DNA of 64,000 nucleotides from Riptortus pedestris (lineage: Eukaryota > Arthropoda > Insecta > Hemiptera > Alydidae), in contig CM032231.1 of assembly GCA_019009955.1 (NCBI GenBank), positions 104,917,501 through 104,981,500 on the forward strand, written 5' to 3'. The notes beneath the pieces were generated by a model. The model did not search any database and was not told where the DNA came from. It worked only from the letters and a program-made list of their open reading frames with translations. Numbering within the stretch: the stretch's first letter is position 1; each line of letters opens with the position of its first letter. The translations under genes were made by a program, and so were the position numbers. Positions 49,561-60,855 of this stretch are shown here, piece after piece.

Positions 49561-49859
49561 ATATTTTTGAATAAAAGTGTTTAGCCTAAAGATGTTGGAG
49601 CATTATGCTAATGTTTGAACTACCCTTTGTCACTAATTGGTGTATGTTATGTGGTATTTGTGAGTTATTACGTTGATGACATTCCTGACGTGTTTGAGTG
49701 TCGGGTGAACATTACTAGTAAACTCGAGTGGCTTTTCTGACTATGAATAAATTACATTGAATCATAAGACATTTGCTCAAATAATGGTATGGTTGCTTAT
49801 CTTCTACACTTTTTGCCTCTTATAGACTACACTTGATCCATACCTTTGTCGCCGTATAA

Positions 49860-50200
49860 CATAATAATCATTCAAGGATATAAGGCGGGGGAGAGAGAGC
49901 TTTCCTTGCATGTAGTATGGGCCGCCGGTGGAACCTGAGAGCAATTTTCCGATAATATGGTAGAGATTGGCTCCCCCCGATCACTGCGCCCCCCAGCGGC
50001 CGAACGGAGGAATGCATGGGAATGTCTGGCCGATGCCCCATTCTAAATGAGACATGATCGGCTCCTATTTGGCGGGGTGTAGGCGGCTCTACGTGCCACA
50101 AGGCCTCGCCGCGTGCGGCTAGATGATAGGCCGCACTCTGCCCGCTAATCACAATGTGTGACGATGTGTCCCTCACCTACCTGACTCCTACCTGTCCATC
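49860..50200. other. GC-rich, CpG-containing island
   Basis: About 300 bp far above local GC, with GGGCCGCCGGTGGAACC, CGCCCCCCAGCGGCCG and GCCTCGCCGCGTGCGGC. The minus strand is open for 102 codons (50176 to 49868) reading for example SGQSAAYHLAARGEALWHV and MGHRPDIPMHSSVRPLGGAV. I see no family. It could be a recent insertion, a coding relic or a regulatory CpG island. Confidence 0.35.
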
Positions 50201-50293
50201 GACTTCTATTACCCACTTGCCTCTTCCCTATACTTACCCAGCGCTTCCACTTCTATATTTACGGCTCTCCTGAAACCCCCATATCTTTTCCAA

Positions 50294-51850
50294 GACGAAT
50301 CTATGATACTCTAAGGAAAGCAACAAAACCCAATATACTATACCCTATGAAAAGCATCAAAAGCCACCCGAGATACTCAAATAAAATCAAAAGAGCAACG
50401 GGTAGAACTTTCTTTTTCCTAACAGCGTCTAAAGCCAATCTGTGGTACTCTATGGAAAGCATTTAAAGCCAATCTATGATACTTTAAGAAAAGTATCTAA
50501 AGCCAAACTAAGATACTCTATGGAAAGCATTTAAAGCCAATCTAAGATACTTTAAGAAAAGTATCTAAAGCCAATCTAAGGTACTCTAAGAAAAGCATCT
50601 AATGCCAATCCGTGATGCACTAAGAAAAGCTCTAAAGCTAATCTATGGTACTCTATGGAAAGCATTTAAAGCCAATCTAAGATACTTTAAGAAAAGTATC
50701 TAAAGCCAATCTAAGGTACTCTAAGAAAAGCATCTAAAGCCAATCCGTGATGCACTAAGAAAAGCACCTAAAGCCAAACTAAGATACTCTATGGAAAGTA
50801 TTTAAAGCCAATCTAAAATACTGTAATAAAGCACCGAAAGCCAATTTAAGATACTCAAAGAAAAGCATCCAAAGCCAATATGTGATGCTCTAAGAAAAGC
50901 AACTAAAGCCAATCTAAGATACTCTAAGAAAAGCATCTAAAGCCAATCTAAGAAAAGATATTCTAAGAAAAAAAATGTAAAGCCAATCTAAGATATTCTA
51001 AGAAAAGCATCTAAAGCCAGTCTAAGATACTCTAACAAAACCATCTATAGCCAATCTAAGATACTCTAAGAAAAGCATCTAAAGCCAATCTAAGATACTC
51101 TAAGAAAAGTATCTAAAGCCAATCTAAGGTACTCTAATAAAAGCATCTAAAGCCAATCCGTGATGCACTAAGAAAAGCACCTAAAGCCAAACTAAGATAC
51201 TTTAAGAAAAGTATCACAATCGAGTCCATAATTCTCTATGAAAAGCATCTAAAGCCAATCTACGAAAAGGTCCCAACCAAAGCCAATCTGTGATATTCTA
51301 AGAAAAGCATCTAATGCCAATCTAAGATACTCTAAGAAAAGCATCTAAAGCCAATCTTAGATACTCTAAGAAAAGCATTTAAAGCCAATCTAAGATACTT
51401 TATGGAAAGCATTTAAAGCCAATCTAAGATACTGTAAAAAAGCACCGAAAGACAATTTAAGATACTCAACGAAAAGCATCCAAAGCCAATATGTGATGCT
51501 CTAAGAAAAGCATCTAAAGCCAATCTAAGATACTCTAAGAAAAATATCAAAATCCAGTCCATAATTCTCTATGAAAAGCATCTAAAGCCAATCTAAGAAA
51601 AGGTCCCAACCAAAGCCAATCTGTGATATTCTAAGAAAAGCATCTAATGCCAATCTAAGATACTCTAAGAAAAGAATCTAAAGCCAATCTAAGATACTCT
51701 AAGAAAACCATCTAAAGCCAATCTAAGATACTCTAAGAAAAGCATCTAAAGCCAATATAAGATATTCTAAGAAAACCATATAAAGCCAATCTGAGGTACT
51801 CTAAGAAAACTATTTATTGCCAATGTGTGATACTCTAAGCAACCAAAGCT
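50294..51850 (+). repeat. 34-bp minisatellite with 333-bp higher-order period
   Basis: About 45 units, each with AAAGCCAATCTAAGATACTC followed by TAAGAAAAGCATCT. Distinct variants such as the one with AAGGTCCCAACC (51269 and 51602) and the one with GTCCATAATTCTC (51224 and 51557) recur exactly 333 bp apart, showing block duplication of about ten units. Non-coding. Confidence 0.95.
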
Positions 51851-52790
51851 CGTTAAATGTCTGATTCTTAATCAATATCACTCATTTCAATATGACATTT
51901 CTTATAAAGATCGTCACTCACATGCCACGCTACCGATCGAAGTATTGATATTTCCATGGGACATTCTTTAATACCTCCAGAAACTAATATTACCTTTCCC
52001 ACCGAAACCTTCCATTTTGTCGCCAAAAAAAGAGGTTATCATGAGTTAAGTTTGGTAGATTTTTCTTATCCCACAAGCCCCGCCATAGAAATCAACCACT
52101 ACCTGTTAAGATAAATCAATGATATCAAAGAGAATATTTAGGCAGTCTCCTTGCAAGACGACTCTCCGAGACATCTGCTTTCATGATTTTGTTTTAAACT
52201 GCAAAGTGCAAAACTTACTTCTTTCCTACTTTCTTTCCCTCAACATTCTGCAGCACGGATTCAAGAAGACAACCATTGATGACAGTACCATCAACACCTA
52301 ATGTAAATCATTTCGCCTAGAACATTCAGGCTTTAATCACATTTTCAAAATGATGACCAAATGTTGGGCTGTGATAGACGCCATGAATACCAACCTATGG
52401 TTTCCAGAGTCCATCTTGGACATTCGTATTTTGGTGACAGATCCCGTTCACTCCAAAGTGGAAAACTATGTACAACATGAGTACAGGAGCATGAAAGGAG
52501 GATGAGGCCTCCGGGTTAATGGGCTACCATTAATGATGAATTTTGGGCCTCTTGATATTTCATTGTCTACAGGCGTGACTCTAATTTTTGCGTGTTAAGA
52601 CTCTCCCTGAAAATCCCTGCTACCAAAACCATTTTGCCTTAAAGTATACTGTTGACGTAGTCTTTCTGAATTAACCGGAGATTCAATGGATTGACAGGAT
52701 TGTGATACATATCTTACTCGTATTACCGATATCCTCGAAGTTCTTGGTTTCTTTTCCTTTTTTATTAAAAATTATATATTCTGAAGGTAT
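51851..52790. other. Unassigned, moderately balanced DNA
   Basis: Composition is less AT-rich than most of the window. Small frames at 52119-52301 and 52350-52505 read as plausible but unrecognised peptides (for example TKCWAVIDAMNTNLWFPES and SILDIRILVTDPVH). They may be a decayed gene piece. Not strong enough to call coding. Confidence 0.3.
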
Positions 52791-52859
52791 CATCTTTTTT
52801 TTATATATATATATTTATCCATGGACACCACATCTAAGGTGATTTGCCCTTTCAAAAGT

Positions 52860-53535
52860 AACAGCAGGTAACAATAACAAAAAATAACTTAACAACAAGT
52901 AACAATAGTAAATACCTTAACAAGTAATAATAACATATACCTTAGCAACAAGTAACAATATTATTGTTAATATTATTTAACAGTTATTAATACCTTAACA
53001 ACAAGTAACAATAACAAATATCTTAACAACAAGTAACAATAACAAATACCTTAACAACAAGTAATAATAACAAATACCTTAATAACAAGTAATAATAACA
53101 AATACCTTAACAACAAGTAACAATAACAAATACCTTAACAACAAGTAACAATAATAAATACCTTAACAACAAGTAACAATAACAAATACCTTAACAACAA
53201 GTAATAATAACAAATACCTTAACAACAAGTAATAATAACAAATACCTTAACAACAAGTAACAATAGTAAATACCTTAACAACAAGTAACAATAACAAATA
53301 CCTTAACAACAAGTAATAATAACAAATACCTTAACAACAAGTAATAATAACAAATACCTTAACAACAAGTAATAATAACAAATACCTTAACAACAAGTAA
53401 TAATAACAAATACCTTAACAACAAGTAACAATAGTAAATACCTTAACAACAAGTAACAATAACAAATACCTTAACAACAAGTAACAATAACAAATACCTT
53501 AACAACAAGTAATAATAACAAATAACTTAGCAATA
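52860..53535 (+). repeat. 28-bp minisatellite
   Basis: About 24 units of ACCTTAACAACAAGTAACAA plus TAACAAAT, with single-base variants (AATAATAAC, AATAGTAAA) alternating in patches. A-rich on the plus strand, non-coding. Confidence 0.95.
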
Positions 53536-53731
53536 ATACCAAAAAAAAAAATTAAAGTGAATAGTTGGTGGATGATTAATTAATAGTATAATTTTTAATT
53601 TTGTTGTACTCCACAGACTTAATTCGCATGTTAAATGTTGTCATATATCATATTTTTTATTATTTATTTTATTTTATTTTATTGGAGCTTCGCAGCTTCG
53701 GCGATGTTGCTCTAAACTAAAGGATTTGTAA

Positions 53732-53732
<1 letters not shown>

Positions 53733-53763
<31 letters not shown>

Positions 53764-53935
53764 CAATACAAACTAAAAAAAAAAAACAAAATTAAGCAAA
53801 ACAGAAATGGAACACAAAGCATAAAAAGAAAACAAAACAGATAAGGAACACAAAACGCAAAAGGAACACAAACCAGAAAAGGAACACAGAACACAAAAAG
53901 ATCAGAAAATGCCACTGACATGATGAAACCGGTTG
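53733..53935. repeat. A-rich low-complexity block with GGAACACAAA repeats
   Basis: A long A-run (53735-53763) is followed by degenerate copies of GGAACACAAA. The minus-strand open frame is Phe/Cys noise. The reverse complement resembles the T-rich block at 2500-2640. Just after it, GAAACCGGTTGTT and AATAAAG look like a retroelement 3' end (weak). Confidence 0.7.
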
Positions 53936-55140
53936 TTAAAAAAATAAAGTTTTAATGCAGGAAGTCTACATCTTTCTTTTCCTGCAGTTCTTGCATTTTT
54001 TCCAATGGTGTTGCATATTTCAATAGTATGTAAGCTGGAAACTACGCTTCCAAAAAAGTCATTACTTTTTATTGAAAAGGATCAAATACAGAGAAACGTG
54101 AAAAGAAGAACAAATAAATAATTTGAAGGAAATTTCATTTTCAATATGCTAGTGAACTTTAGATGTTTTGGAATTAAATTTTACTATATTTAAAAAATTA
54201 TGTTTCTCAATATAAAAAAAAAAAACTATAAATAAGTTAAGGGAGGGGCTTAAAGTTATGGAACCATTGCTAACTTTGGTGTTTAATATCGTCCTTTTTA
54301 ATATTGACTACTATCTAGTGATTAGGACTAGACATTTCATAAATCATGAAATATAAAAAGAAAAATAAAATTTAGGAGGCAATTTTATGTCTGATAACAT
54401 TAAATTTAGTAGGTATTTTACTAGTTTTTAAGACTACTAAATAACTTTACAATAGAAATAAACTCAATGTGTATATCTTTTTCAACCCCTGATTCTAAAA
54501 GAATTTCAATTCTGTTATCGCTTGATTTTTTTTTTATTTAGTGATCAAAGCATTAAAAAAAATCAATTTATAATAATGAACGTCCTTCACTGCGTTATCA
54601 TTTATAGGACAATCGGATTTAATATTTATAGTGGGAAGATTTTTCTAAGATACATATTGATAACATGTATTTGTGTTAAAATGTTTTGTTTCCTCATTTA
54701 TAAAATAAGAAATTTGCCGTCCCAAATATACAAAATTGCATAATAGGTTAGGAACTACAAGAAAAACTGTTTTAGCTCATGATGATCAACTTCAAACAAG
54801 CAAATTATCAACTTTTCTGAAATACACTTATATATGATTTTATTCAGATTTGAATGAAATACGTTTTCTTATCTAGAAGGACATATAAAAATAAACCGTT
54901 TCCTTGGTCTAATTTTAGGAAGTACAGTGATTCCACAAGAGAAAAAATTCGCTAATACGCCAATTTTGTTTAAGCCCCGCCATCCGTGTATAGGAGAACT
55001 GGAAGGTAGGGTATTTAAGAGAAATTAAGAGACTGAAATCGAGAGGGAAGATGAGAAAGAGAGGTGTAAGACAATAACCTGGCCTATCATAGCCTTTCTT
55101 ACAGCCTCTACCTCAGCTGGAATTACTTATTTTTTTCTTC
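53936..55140. other. AT-rich DNA, nothing recognised
   Basis: No coding or repeat signal that I can support. Confidence 0.4.
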
Positions 55141-55420
55141 CTTTCCATTCTCTGTCTCTCTCCCACTCTCTCTTTTTTTTACGAGCAAGAATTTTTAAAG
55201 ATCCTTTGCCCGGAGCTAGAGTCTATTATAATTTACATAAAGCCGGTAGCTTGAGCAGTTTATGAACCACCTCCTACTAAGGCAAGCTTTACTTCGTCTT
55301 AACACGTAACCTACCGTTTGCTGCTTCTTTTCAACTTTTCTTTTTTATTCTCCGCCCCCACTTCTCTTTTTGAGCTACTTCCTTGGTTGCAGTCTGTCTT
55401 GTTGACGGTTAGCGACGTTT
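55141..55420. promoter_or_regulatory. GC-moderate island, candidate regulatory DNA
   Basis: Includes a CTCTCTCCCACTCTCTC tract, CCCGGAGCTAGAGTC, TTACATAAAGCCGG and CAGTTTATGAACC. Repeat-free. Role inferred from composition only. Confidence 0.25.
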
Positions 55421-56028
55421 TTGTACCCTTTTATTACAGGTGTAAAGATGAATGGCTCAACTTAATTCTCCTTTCAGTGGTTTTTACACAAATTAATCTG
55501 ATTTAAGAAAGTGGCTTTGGCTTTATTTGACTTCAGTAGTATCTCTCTTTTCTTCAAGTTGTTTTTTTTTTCCCCTTTCCATTTACTTATTGCTATTTTT
55601 TATAATTATATTCTATTTTAGGCATAATATTTATCTTAGTTTCTGTAATAAATATTGTCATTTTTTATAACCTTAATGTTTACTACTTTAATGTTAGAGA
55701 GACATTTATTAACAGTACTTCTTTAAGTTGTAATCGGTCTGTTCCGTATAAAAGGGTTTTTGGGTATCTTAGATATCTTTACTGCAGCTAGAAAATGAAT
55801 AGTTACGAATTAATAAAAAGGGGAAAAAGAGTATACTAAGAAATAGGATAGTACCCCCGCTCAGGGGAACTACTGAAGTTAGTGATGTCAACAAATTTGT
55901 AAATTCTAATAATTCTATAAATACAACACAAGACAGATTGGTCTTAATATTTGAAAATGTATTGGGCAAATACATATGTTTTAGAGTTGTGTGATCCTTA
56001 GTCGCAGGTGTGCATGTATGTATGTATG
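55421..56028. other. AT-rich DNA, nothing recognised
   Basis: No coding or repeat signal that I can support. Confidence 0.4.
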
Positions 56029-56035
56029 TATATAT

Positions 56036-56092
<57 letters not shown>
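56029..56092. repeat. (AT)n microsatellite
   Basis: ATGT repeats leading into a pure AT tract. Confidence 0.95.
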
Positions 56093-56097
<5 letters not shown>

Positions 56098-56549
56098 CAT
56101 CACATTTTATGGCATGGGTCTCCAATAAAAACCATTTATTTCGGTGCAAACTTTATTGCAACTCCCCTACATGTTTCGTTGCTTATTTGCCACCTCTTCA
56201 GGGGCTATCCCTTTTAAAAGAAAAAAATATATGAAAACTTAACCCTCGTCTCCTACGGTGGTTCTTCCTCCCACATTTCCTACGGTGGGTCGGATCCAAC
56301 CATGCTGGCTCCTGAAGGGCGTAATCATTAAATAAATCATTAATTATGCAGGAAAAAGATAAATATTGATTAAAAACTAAAAAAAATATATTTTTATTTA
56401 CTTTAATGTTTAAAAACGTTAACATTGACACTTATATCAGTCTTCATTGTCTTCTGACTAAATTCTGACAGTCTATTAAAGTTATATACTTAAAAAAAAC
56501 GAAATACAAAATAAAGGAACAAAAGTGAGAATTAAATTCAAGAAAACTT

Positions 56550-57194
56550 TTTGTCTTGTCGTGAAACCTGCATTTCTTGAGGATAAATTCAAATCGTGCT
56601 CGGGAAATAGTACATCGAAACATGGGTAGACCATAAATTTGGAAAAAAATTTCCTTGGTATTCAGGGTAGAATTTTTCAATGTCACACAAATAATGGAGG
56701 CCAAGAAAAGCTTTAAATTCTTCATTATTTGTAATGAAATATACAAAACATCGCCGGTAAATGAATGCCGTCTCCGTTCGAATTTCTCCGTTTGTGTGCT
56801 TTACAACATCACTTATCATTTCTTCACCAATGAAAAGTCAAGACAGTTTCAAAATATCCGTGATGCCTCTTGCTTCTCCGCTTGGGCCAGGATTTCCTCT
56901 GACAACATTGATTGCAAGAACTCTGAAAAATTTTGTCGATCGCATCGGCTTATCGGTCCAGAGGGTTTCCCCATCCTTGCCGAAATCGAAAGTTTTGTCA
57001 TCATTGTCAAAAACCTGGTTATTTTTCAATCCAAGCTCATCATCAGCATCAAATGCATCCTCAACGTTGTGTAATATCTCATCTTCCTGCTCGGATGTAC
57101 TATCCTCGTTTTCTTCCAACATGTCTTCATTCTCTTGGCGTCGAAACTCCTCCAAAATCTCTTCCGGTGCCGTGAAAATTTTATTGAATGCCAT
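56550..57194 (-). pseudogene. piggyBac transposase, amino part, broken
   Basis: Starts ATG at 57194 with MAFNKIFTAPEEILEEFRRQ, then an acidic tract (EDMLEENEDSTSEQEDE), as in many piggyBac transposases. It next has WTDKPMRSTKFFRV and INVVRGNPGPSGEARGITD, the conserved segment before the DDE_Tnp_1_7 domain. After one in-frame stop the same frame continues EEMISDVVKHTNGEIR and NEEFKAFLGLHYL, and then NLWST. A frameshift then leads to MFRCTISRARFEFILKKCRF and HDK. These are the expected order of piggyBac amino-domain motifs. The catalytic Asp residues and the Cys-rich tail are absent, so it cannot move itself. The protein would cut and paste DNA at TTAA sites. Confidence 0.88.
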
Positions 57195-57318
57195 TCTAAA
57201 AAAAAATCGTGCATTCTTATGGGAATGTAGAAATAATCATGAAAAAATCTAAAGCATAGAACCTACGGTGGGTCGGATCCGACCACTAACTTTTTTCCTA
57301 CGGTGGGTCGGATCTGAC

Positions 57319-57460
57319 CGAATGGGTAATAATAATAATAATACCTGAGTTAAGTGGACTTGTCAGCCTCCCAGGCACTATTGGAGAGGAGGGTACCTAG
57401 GACCATAGAGTAGTCGGGGAAGCCAGGTGATTTTTAGACTAGGGGGAACCGGCGCCCCGG
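57319..57460 (-). mobile_element. Possible small retroposon tail inside piggyBac element
   Basis: Between two subterminal GGTCGGATC words lies (AAT)n at 57328-57343, then a block of about 115 bp with CTCCCAGGCACTATTGGAG and GGTACCTAGGACC. In reverse this is a body ending in (ATT)n, as in SINE or LINE 3' ends. It has no second copy in the window and no clear duplication. Confidence 0.3.
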
Positions 57461-57558
57461 TCGGATCCGACCCAACTGTAGGCGATGAGGGTTAATAAAA
57501 ACGTTTATTTAAAACAGGAGTGTTTGATAGGTGGGGGAAGTGAAGAGTATTTATTTGG

Positions 57559-57746
57559 AGAGAGAAAAAGACGTCCAATTCTTCACAAATTTTTATTTTA
57601 GCGCTATGCTCTGACCCTAGTGAGTGGCTTGCTGTCTTTCCCAATGAGTGCATGCAAGTAGCTCTGAAGATGGAGATAATAGTCCTCGAAAGCGCTTAGC
57701 GCTGAAATAAAAATTTGTGAAGAATTGGACGTCTTTTTCCCTCTCT
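57559..57746. mobile_element. Penelope-like terminal fragment: inverted repeat with hammerhead-like core
   Basis: Arms 57559-57605 and 57698-57746 are inverted copies of about 47 bp (shared ACGTCCAATTCTTCACAAAT and TTTTTATTT...AGCGCT). The inner part ends with CTGAAGA (57664-57670), a GGA/TCC stem, GAAA (57688-57691) and GCGC...GCGC. CUGANGA...GAAA is the hammerhead core, and this family is also seen at 42779. Hammerheads near terminal repeats are known from Penelope-like retroelements. Assignment is by motif only. Confidence 0.45.
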
Positions 57747-57892
57747 AAATTAATTTAACACATCCATTAATAATTCTTTTGCTATATATTGTATTAGTAG
57801 GAGCCTACATCTATGATATATTTATAAAATACAATTATAAATTGCTACTTACTTTTCTGAAGTGCTCGTTTACCTTTTACATTACGTTGCGA

Positions 57893-58290
57893 CTAACTGT
57901 CGCATTTACAAGTATTTGAGTCAGTAAGTTTGAATCTGTATAAGCAAGAGTTTGTATTTCCGTGTCCAGTTAGTATTTGTGTTAGATAAAATGTATGTTG
58001 GAGTTGTGAGATATTCGTTTTTAAAACAGGGATATATAATTTTAGATATAATCCTTTATCTGTTTGATTCAATCTCTGTTGCCACAAATTAATACTTTTT
58101 TCTCTTAGTAAAGATTTTAACACAATTGAAGTAATTTTATTGTAAATACCTCTTTGCTACTTTTAGAGGAACTTTTCGCGTGGACTATTTCATTGCCCAT
58201 AATTCCTGCGTGTGCCTTGACCCATTTGAAGTGAATGAAAGTCAGTCTGTTTTTTAATTTACTTATGTTCTATAAAATTTTTATTACAGT
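57893..58290 (-). mobile_element. LINE RNase H and carboxy region, decayed
   Basis: The upstream part reads RLTFIHFKWVKAHAGIMGNE followed by VHAKSSSKS. This is the RNase H segment (W-V-K-A-H-x-G-I-x-G-N-E-x-A-D-x-x-A-K) in which the Asp is His here. After a frame change, 58123-57893 reads MLKSLLREKSINLWQQRL, then YLTQILTGHGNTNSCLYRFK and DSNTCKC, the LTGHG...YLYRFK...C-x-C block ahead of the zinc knuckle. It is cut off within the knuckle. A family of the R1/I type is likely. Non-functional. Confidence 0.8.
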
Positions 58291-58354
58291 ATTCGAGAAC
58301 CTTGCCATAAAATTTGAAGAATATATAAATAATATTGGGCCCAGAATTAGAGGT

Positions 58355-58359
58355 ATATA

Positions 58360-58417
<58 letters not shown>
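58355..58417. repeat. (AT)n microsatellite
   Basis: Nearly pure AT tract immediately before a Helentron-like fragment. Confidence 0.95.
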
Positions 58418-58419
<2 letters not shown>

Positions 58420-58760
58420 GTTGCTGTTTGTACATTTACCTCTATAGGGGTCGTAAGTTTTATTTAATCGTTTTCAAAACTTGAAATTTAACTGATTCAT
58501 GTAAAGAAAAAGATCATGTACCAAGGCATTAGTATTATACAGTTTTCAACATTCAGTAAAGCGCCACATCTCCTCATTTCACAGAAGCGATGAGCGATGA
58601 AGAATCCTCTTGTTGGGGCTTAAATATCAGGTATTCTTCTCATGGGACCAGGACAAGGGGCAAAATAAAGATATTTCCGTTATTATGAGTATTAGAAGAA
58701 AATGTTACATAACCAATCTAGTCGTAAATTAAATTTCCATTATACATATTTGTATATATA
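58418..58760 (+). mobile_element. Helentron-like body fragment, degenerate
   Basis: GTCGTAAGTTTTATTTAATC, AAAAAGATCATGTACC, ATATTTCCGTTATTATGAGT and AACCAATCTAGTCG match the body in order. Ends missing, starts at an (AT)n tract. Confidence 0.5.
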
Positions 58761-58779
58761 TATATATATACAAATATGT

Positions 58780-59175
58780 ATATATATATATAGGAGATGG
58801 AGAGGGAAAGAAGAACTCTGGGTTTTGGAGTGTACAGAAATCTTTATGAGGGTTTCATTCCTGTCAATAGTGAAGGATTGATAAATAATTTCTAACTATC
58901 AGTCTGCAGAACCAACATATATCGCCAGTCTTTTTCTGCTGTTGCTGCAAGGAAGTTAACTGCATTAATCATTTTCTAACGATCGCGTTGGGGATATGAC
59001 AAATCCATTTTTATATTAGTTTTATTTTATTTTGTTTCTTTATGTTTATGTTGTGTATGTTTTAGTTCAATTTATAATAGTATAGTATAATTTATAAATA
59101 GTCAAACAATAAGCATGCATGAAAATTCCTGTAAGAGAGGATCATCTGTCCTATGGCAATAAAAGCATCTATCTA
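58780..59175 (+). mobile_element. Possible LINE 3' end
   Basis: Ends with GATCATCTGTCCTATGGCAA, AATAAAAGC and (ATCT)n, a form common at LINE 3' ends. A coding part cannot be read with confidence. Confidence 0.35.
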
Positions 59176-59177
59176 TC

Positions 59178-59224
59178 TCCCTCTCCCTCCCTCTCTCAAT
59201 TTCTCTCTCTCTCTCTCTCTTTCT

Positions 59225-59278
<54 letters not shown>

Positions 59279-59285
59279 ATATAAT
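59178..59285. repeat. Composite microsatellite (CT)n(AT)n
   Basis: CT-rich tract to 59224 then AT tract. Confidence 0.95.
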
Positions 59286-60037
59286 ATATGCTGATATTAC
59301 ACACTAGTGGTCTAATCTCCATAAATGTTATATTTATAAGTATGAATCTATTGAGTAGAAGTATGGGTTTACTAGTGTTGAAAGAAACGGTTGTATATCG
59401 AGTTTGGTGTAGATGGAACAATCATTTTCGAGTTAAGAACGTAAACACTAAATTGATGACGTCATCACAAAAGATATAAACATGAATCACTTATTGTAAA
59501 GGTGCATTGAAAAAAATGTTTTTGGTATTTATGCTTGGGATAAAACGTTTCATGATACATGTACTTTCTGTTAACGTTCAATAATTAAATAAGGGTCTTT
59601 ATAATATAAAATGGAAATATCTCAGTTCATATTCGAGGTAGAGAATACATGTATAGATCAATATTTATAGAAAATTTGCAATAAGATTATGTACACTCCA
59701 TTTTTCAATCTGACTCATAATAACGGAGATATTTTAAATTTTCCTGTCCCGTTTATACACACTCTATCACACCCATATTCATTAAACAGTGTTAAAAAGT
59801 GTTTTTTTTTATTCCTACGACGCACGGAAATCTCATAGCAAATTACAACTGAAAGTAAAGTACAAAAAATTGGAGAATTTAATTTTCTATAATAATCTGC
59901 TATTATAATTTCATTTACCGCCCGGACCAAAGTTACAGCTTTGATATTCTAAAAATATTATTTCCGTTAATACTAAAAGTTTGTAACAGATCCTGTTTTT
60001 AAGATAATTTTTATCCTTCGGTACATATCAAATATAT
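59286..60037. other. AT-rich DNA with a Helentron-like fragment
   Basis: At about 59600-59745 (reverse orientation) words such as ATATCTCAGTTCATATTCGA, TTGCAATAAGATTATG and ATAACGGAGATATTTTAAAT match the family body. The rest is unassigned. Confidence 0.45.
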
Positions 60038-60186
60038 ATATATATATATATATATTCTAATATGGAAATACGCCTCGCCATAGGAAATTCCAGCGCGGAG
60101 GAGAACTGGAAGATATTAGAAAGTGTAATATTTAAAACTCCTGATAAAAGGGGAAGTGACTCGGGAGTGTGGCACACACTGTGTGT

Positions 60187-60237
<51 letters not shown>
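60038..60237. repeat. Two (AT)n tracts around a short unique segment
   Basis: AT tracts at 60038-60055 and 60188-60237, the second preceded by GTGTGTGTTT. Confidence 0.9.
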
Positions 60238-60240
<3 letters not shown>

Positions 60241-60279
60241 GAGAAAATTAAATACATGCAAAGTTAAACAGAGATAGTC

Positions 60280-60850
60280 ACGTATTTAGGAAGTACGAAG
60301 GAGATGAAAGGAGCCAATCGAGGATGGACTATTGGCGCCCGATGTGTCTAGTGGAGCCGGGACTGTTCCAGACTAAGAGTCCAGTACGTCAGAGACAGAT
60401 TCCTTTGATATTCCCACTCCTCTATATAAACTTGTACAACTCGCCCGACAGTTTAGTTTGTTCTAAGCTGTCTTCAAGTGATCATCAGTGCGTTCAGTGC
60501 GACAGTGAGACTTTGTGCAGTGCGGTAAAGTGTTTTATGAGAAGAGCAGTGTTGTGCCGTGACTCTCTAAAGAACAGTACAGTGTCGTGTTTAAGACAGT
60601 GCAGTGCGTTAAGTTCGTGAAGTAAAGGGCAGTGCAGTGACGTGTTTTTGTGAACTTCAGTGATCGTGAGTGAATTATTGGACTGTGTAATATCAAGAAC
60701 AGTGAAGCAATCAGTGCATACTGTGAGTAGTAGTTAAGAATAATTAACCAAGTGAGTAGTGTGTTGTTTAGCTTGTGTGTGTTTAATTTTGCAATCCAAA
60801 AGAACTGTAATAAACAATGTTTATTACTGATTTTGTAAAAAAAAAGAAAA
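60280..60850 (+). promoter_or_regulatory. TATA/initiator block, possible solo LTR
   Basis: A GC-richer block with CTATATAAAC (TATA box at 60423) and an ACAGT initiator about 27 bp further (60448-60452). A leader then follows in which CAGTG/GTGCAGTG words recur many times, ending at AATAAACAATG (60811) with A-run to 60846. Upstream is TTGGCGCCCGATG (60330), which recalls a primer-binding site. TATA, arthropod initiator, R-like leader and AATAAA in this order fit an LTR. No internal retroelement sequence flanks it, so a solo LTR or an isolated promoter are the options. The 98-codon frame across it is not convincing. Confidence 0.4.
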
Positions 60851-60852
60851 CG

Positions 60853-60855
<3 letters not shown>

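Larger units (their letters stand above)
56243..57491 (-). mobile_element. piggyBac-type DNA transposon, internally deleted
   Basis: Both ends abut TTAA (56239-56242 and 57492-57495), the diagnostic piggyBac target duplication. The terminal inverted repeats start CCCTCGTCTCCTACGGTGG on the left and the inverse of CAACTGTAGGCGATGAGGG on the right. Subterminal copies of the palindrome-like GGTCGGATCCGACC occur near 56288, 57272, 57308 and 57462. A transposase pseudogene lies inside on the minus strand. At 1.25 kb it is about half the usual length, and the catalytic part is missing. A tail-like sequence at about 57327-57460 may be a further small insertion. Confidence 0.9.

Noticed and set aside
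56655..57252. Plus-strand frames of 139 and 163 codons
   Set aside because: They are the antisense of the piggyBac transposase pseudogene, whose minus-strand reading matches the family.
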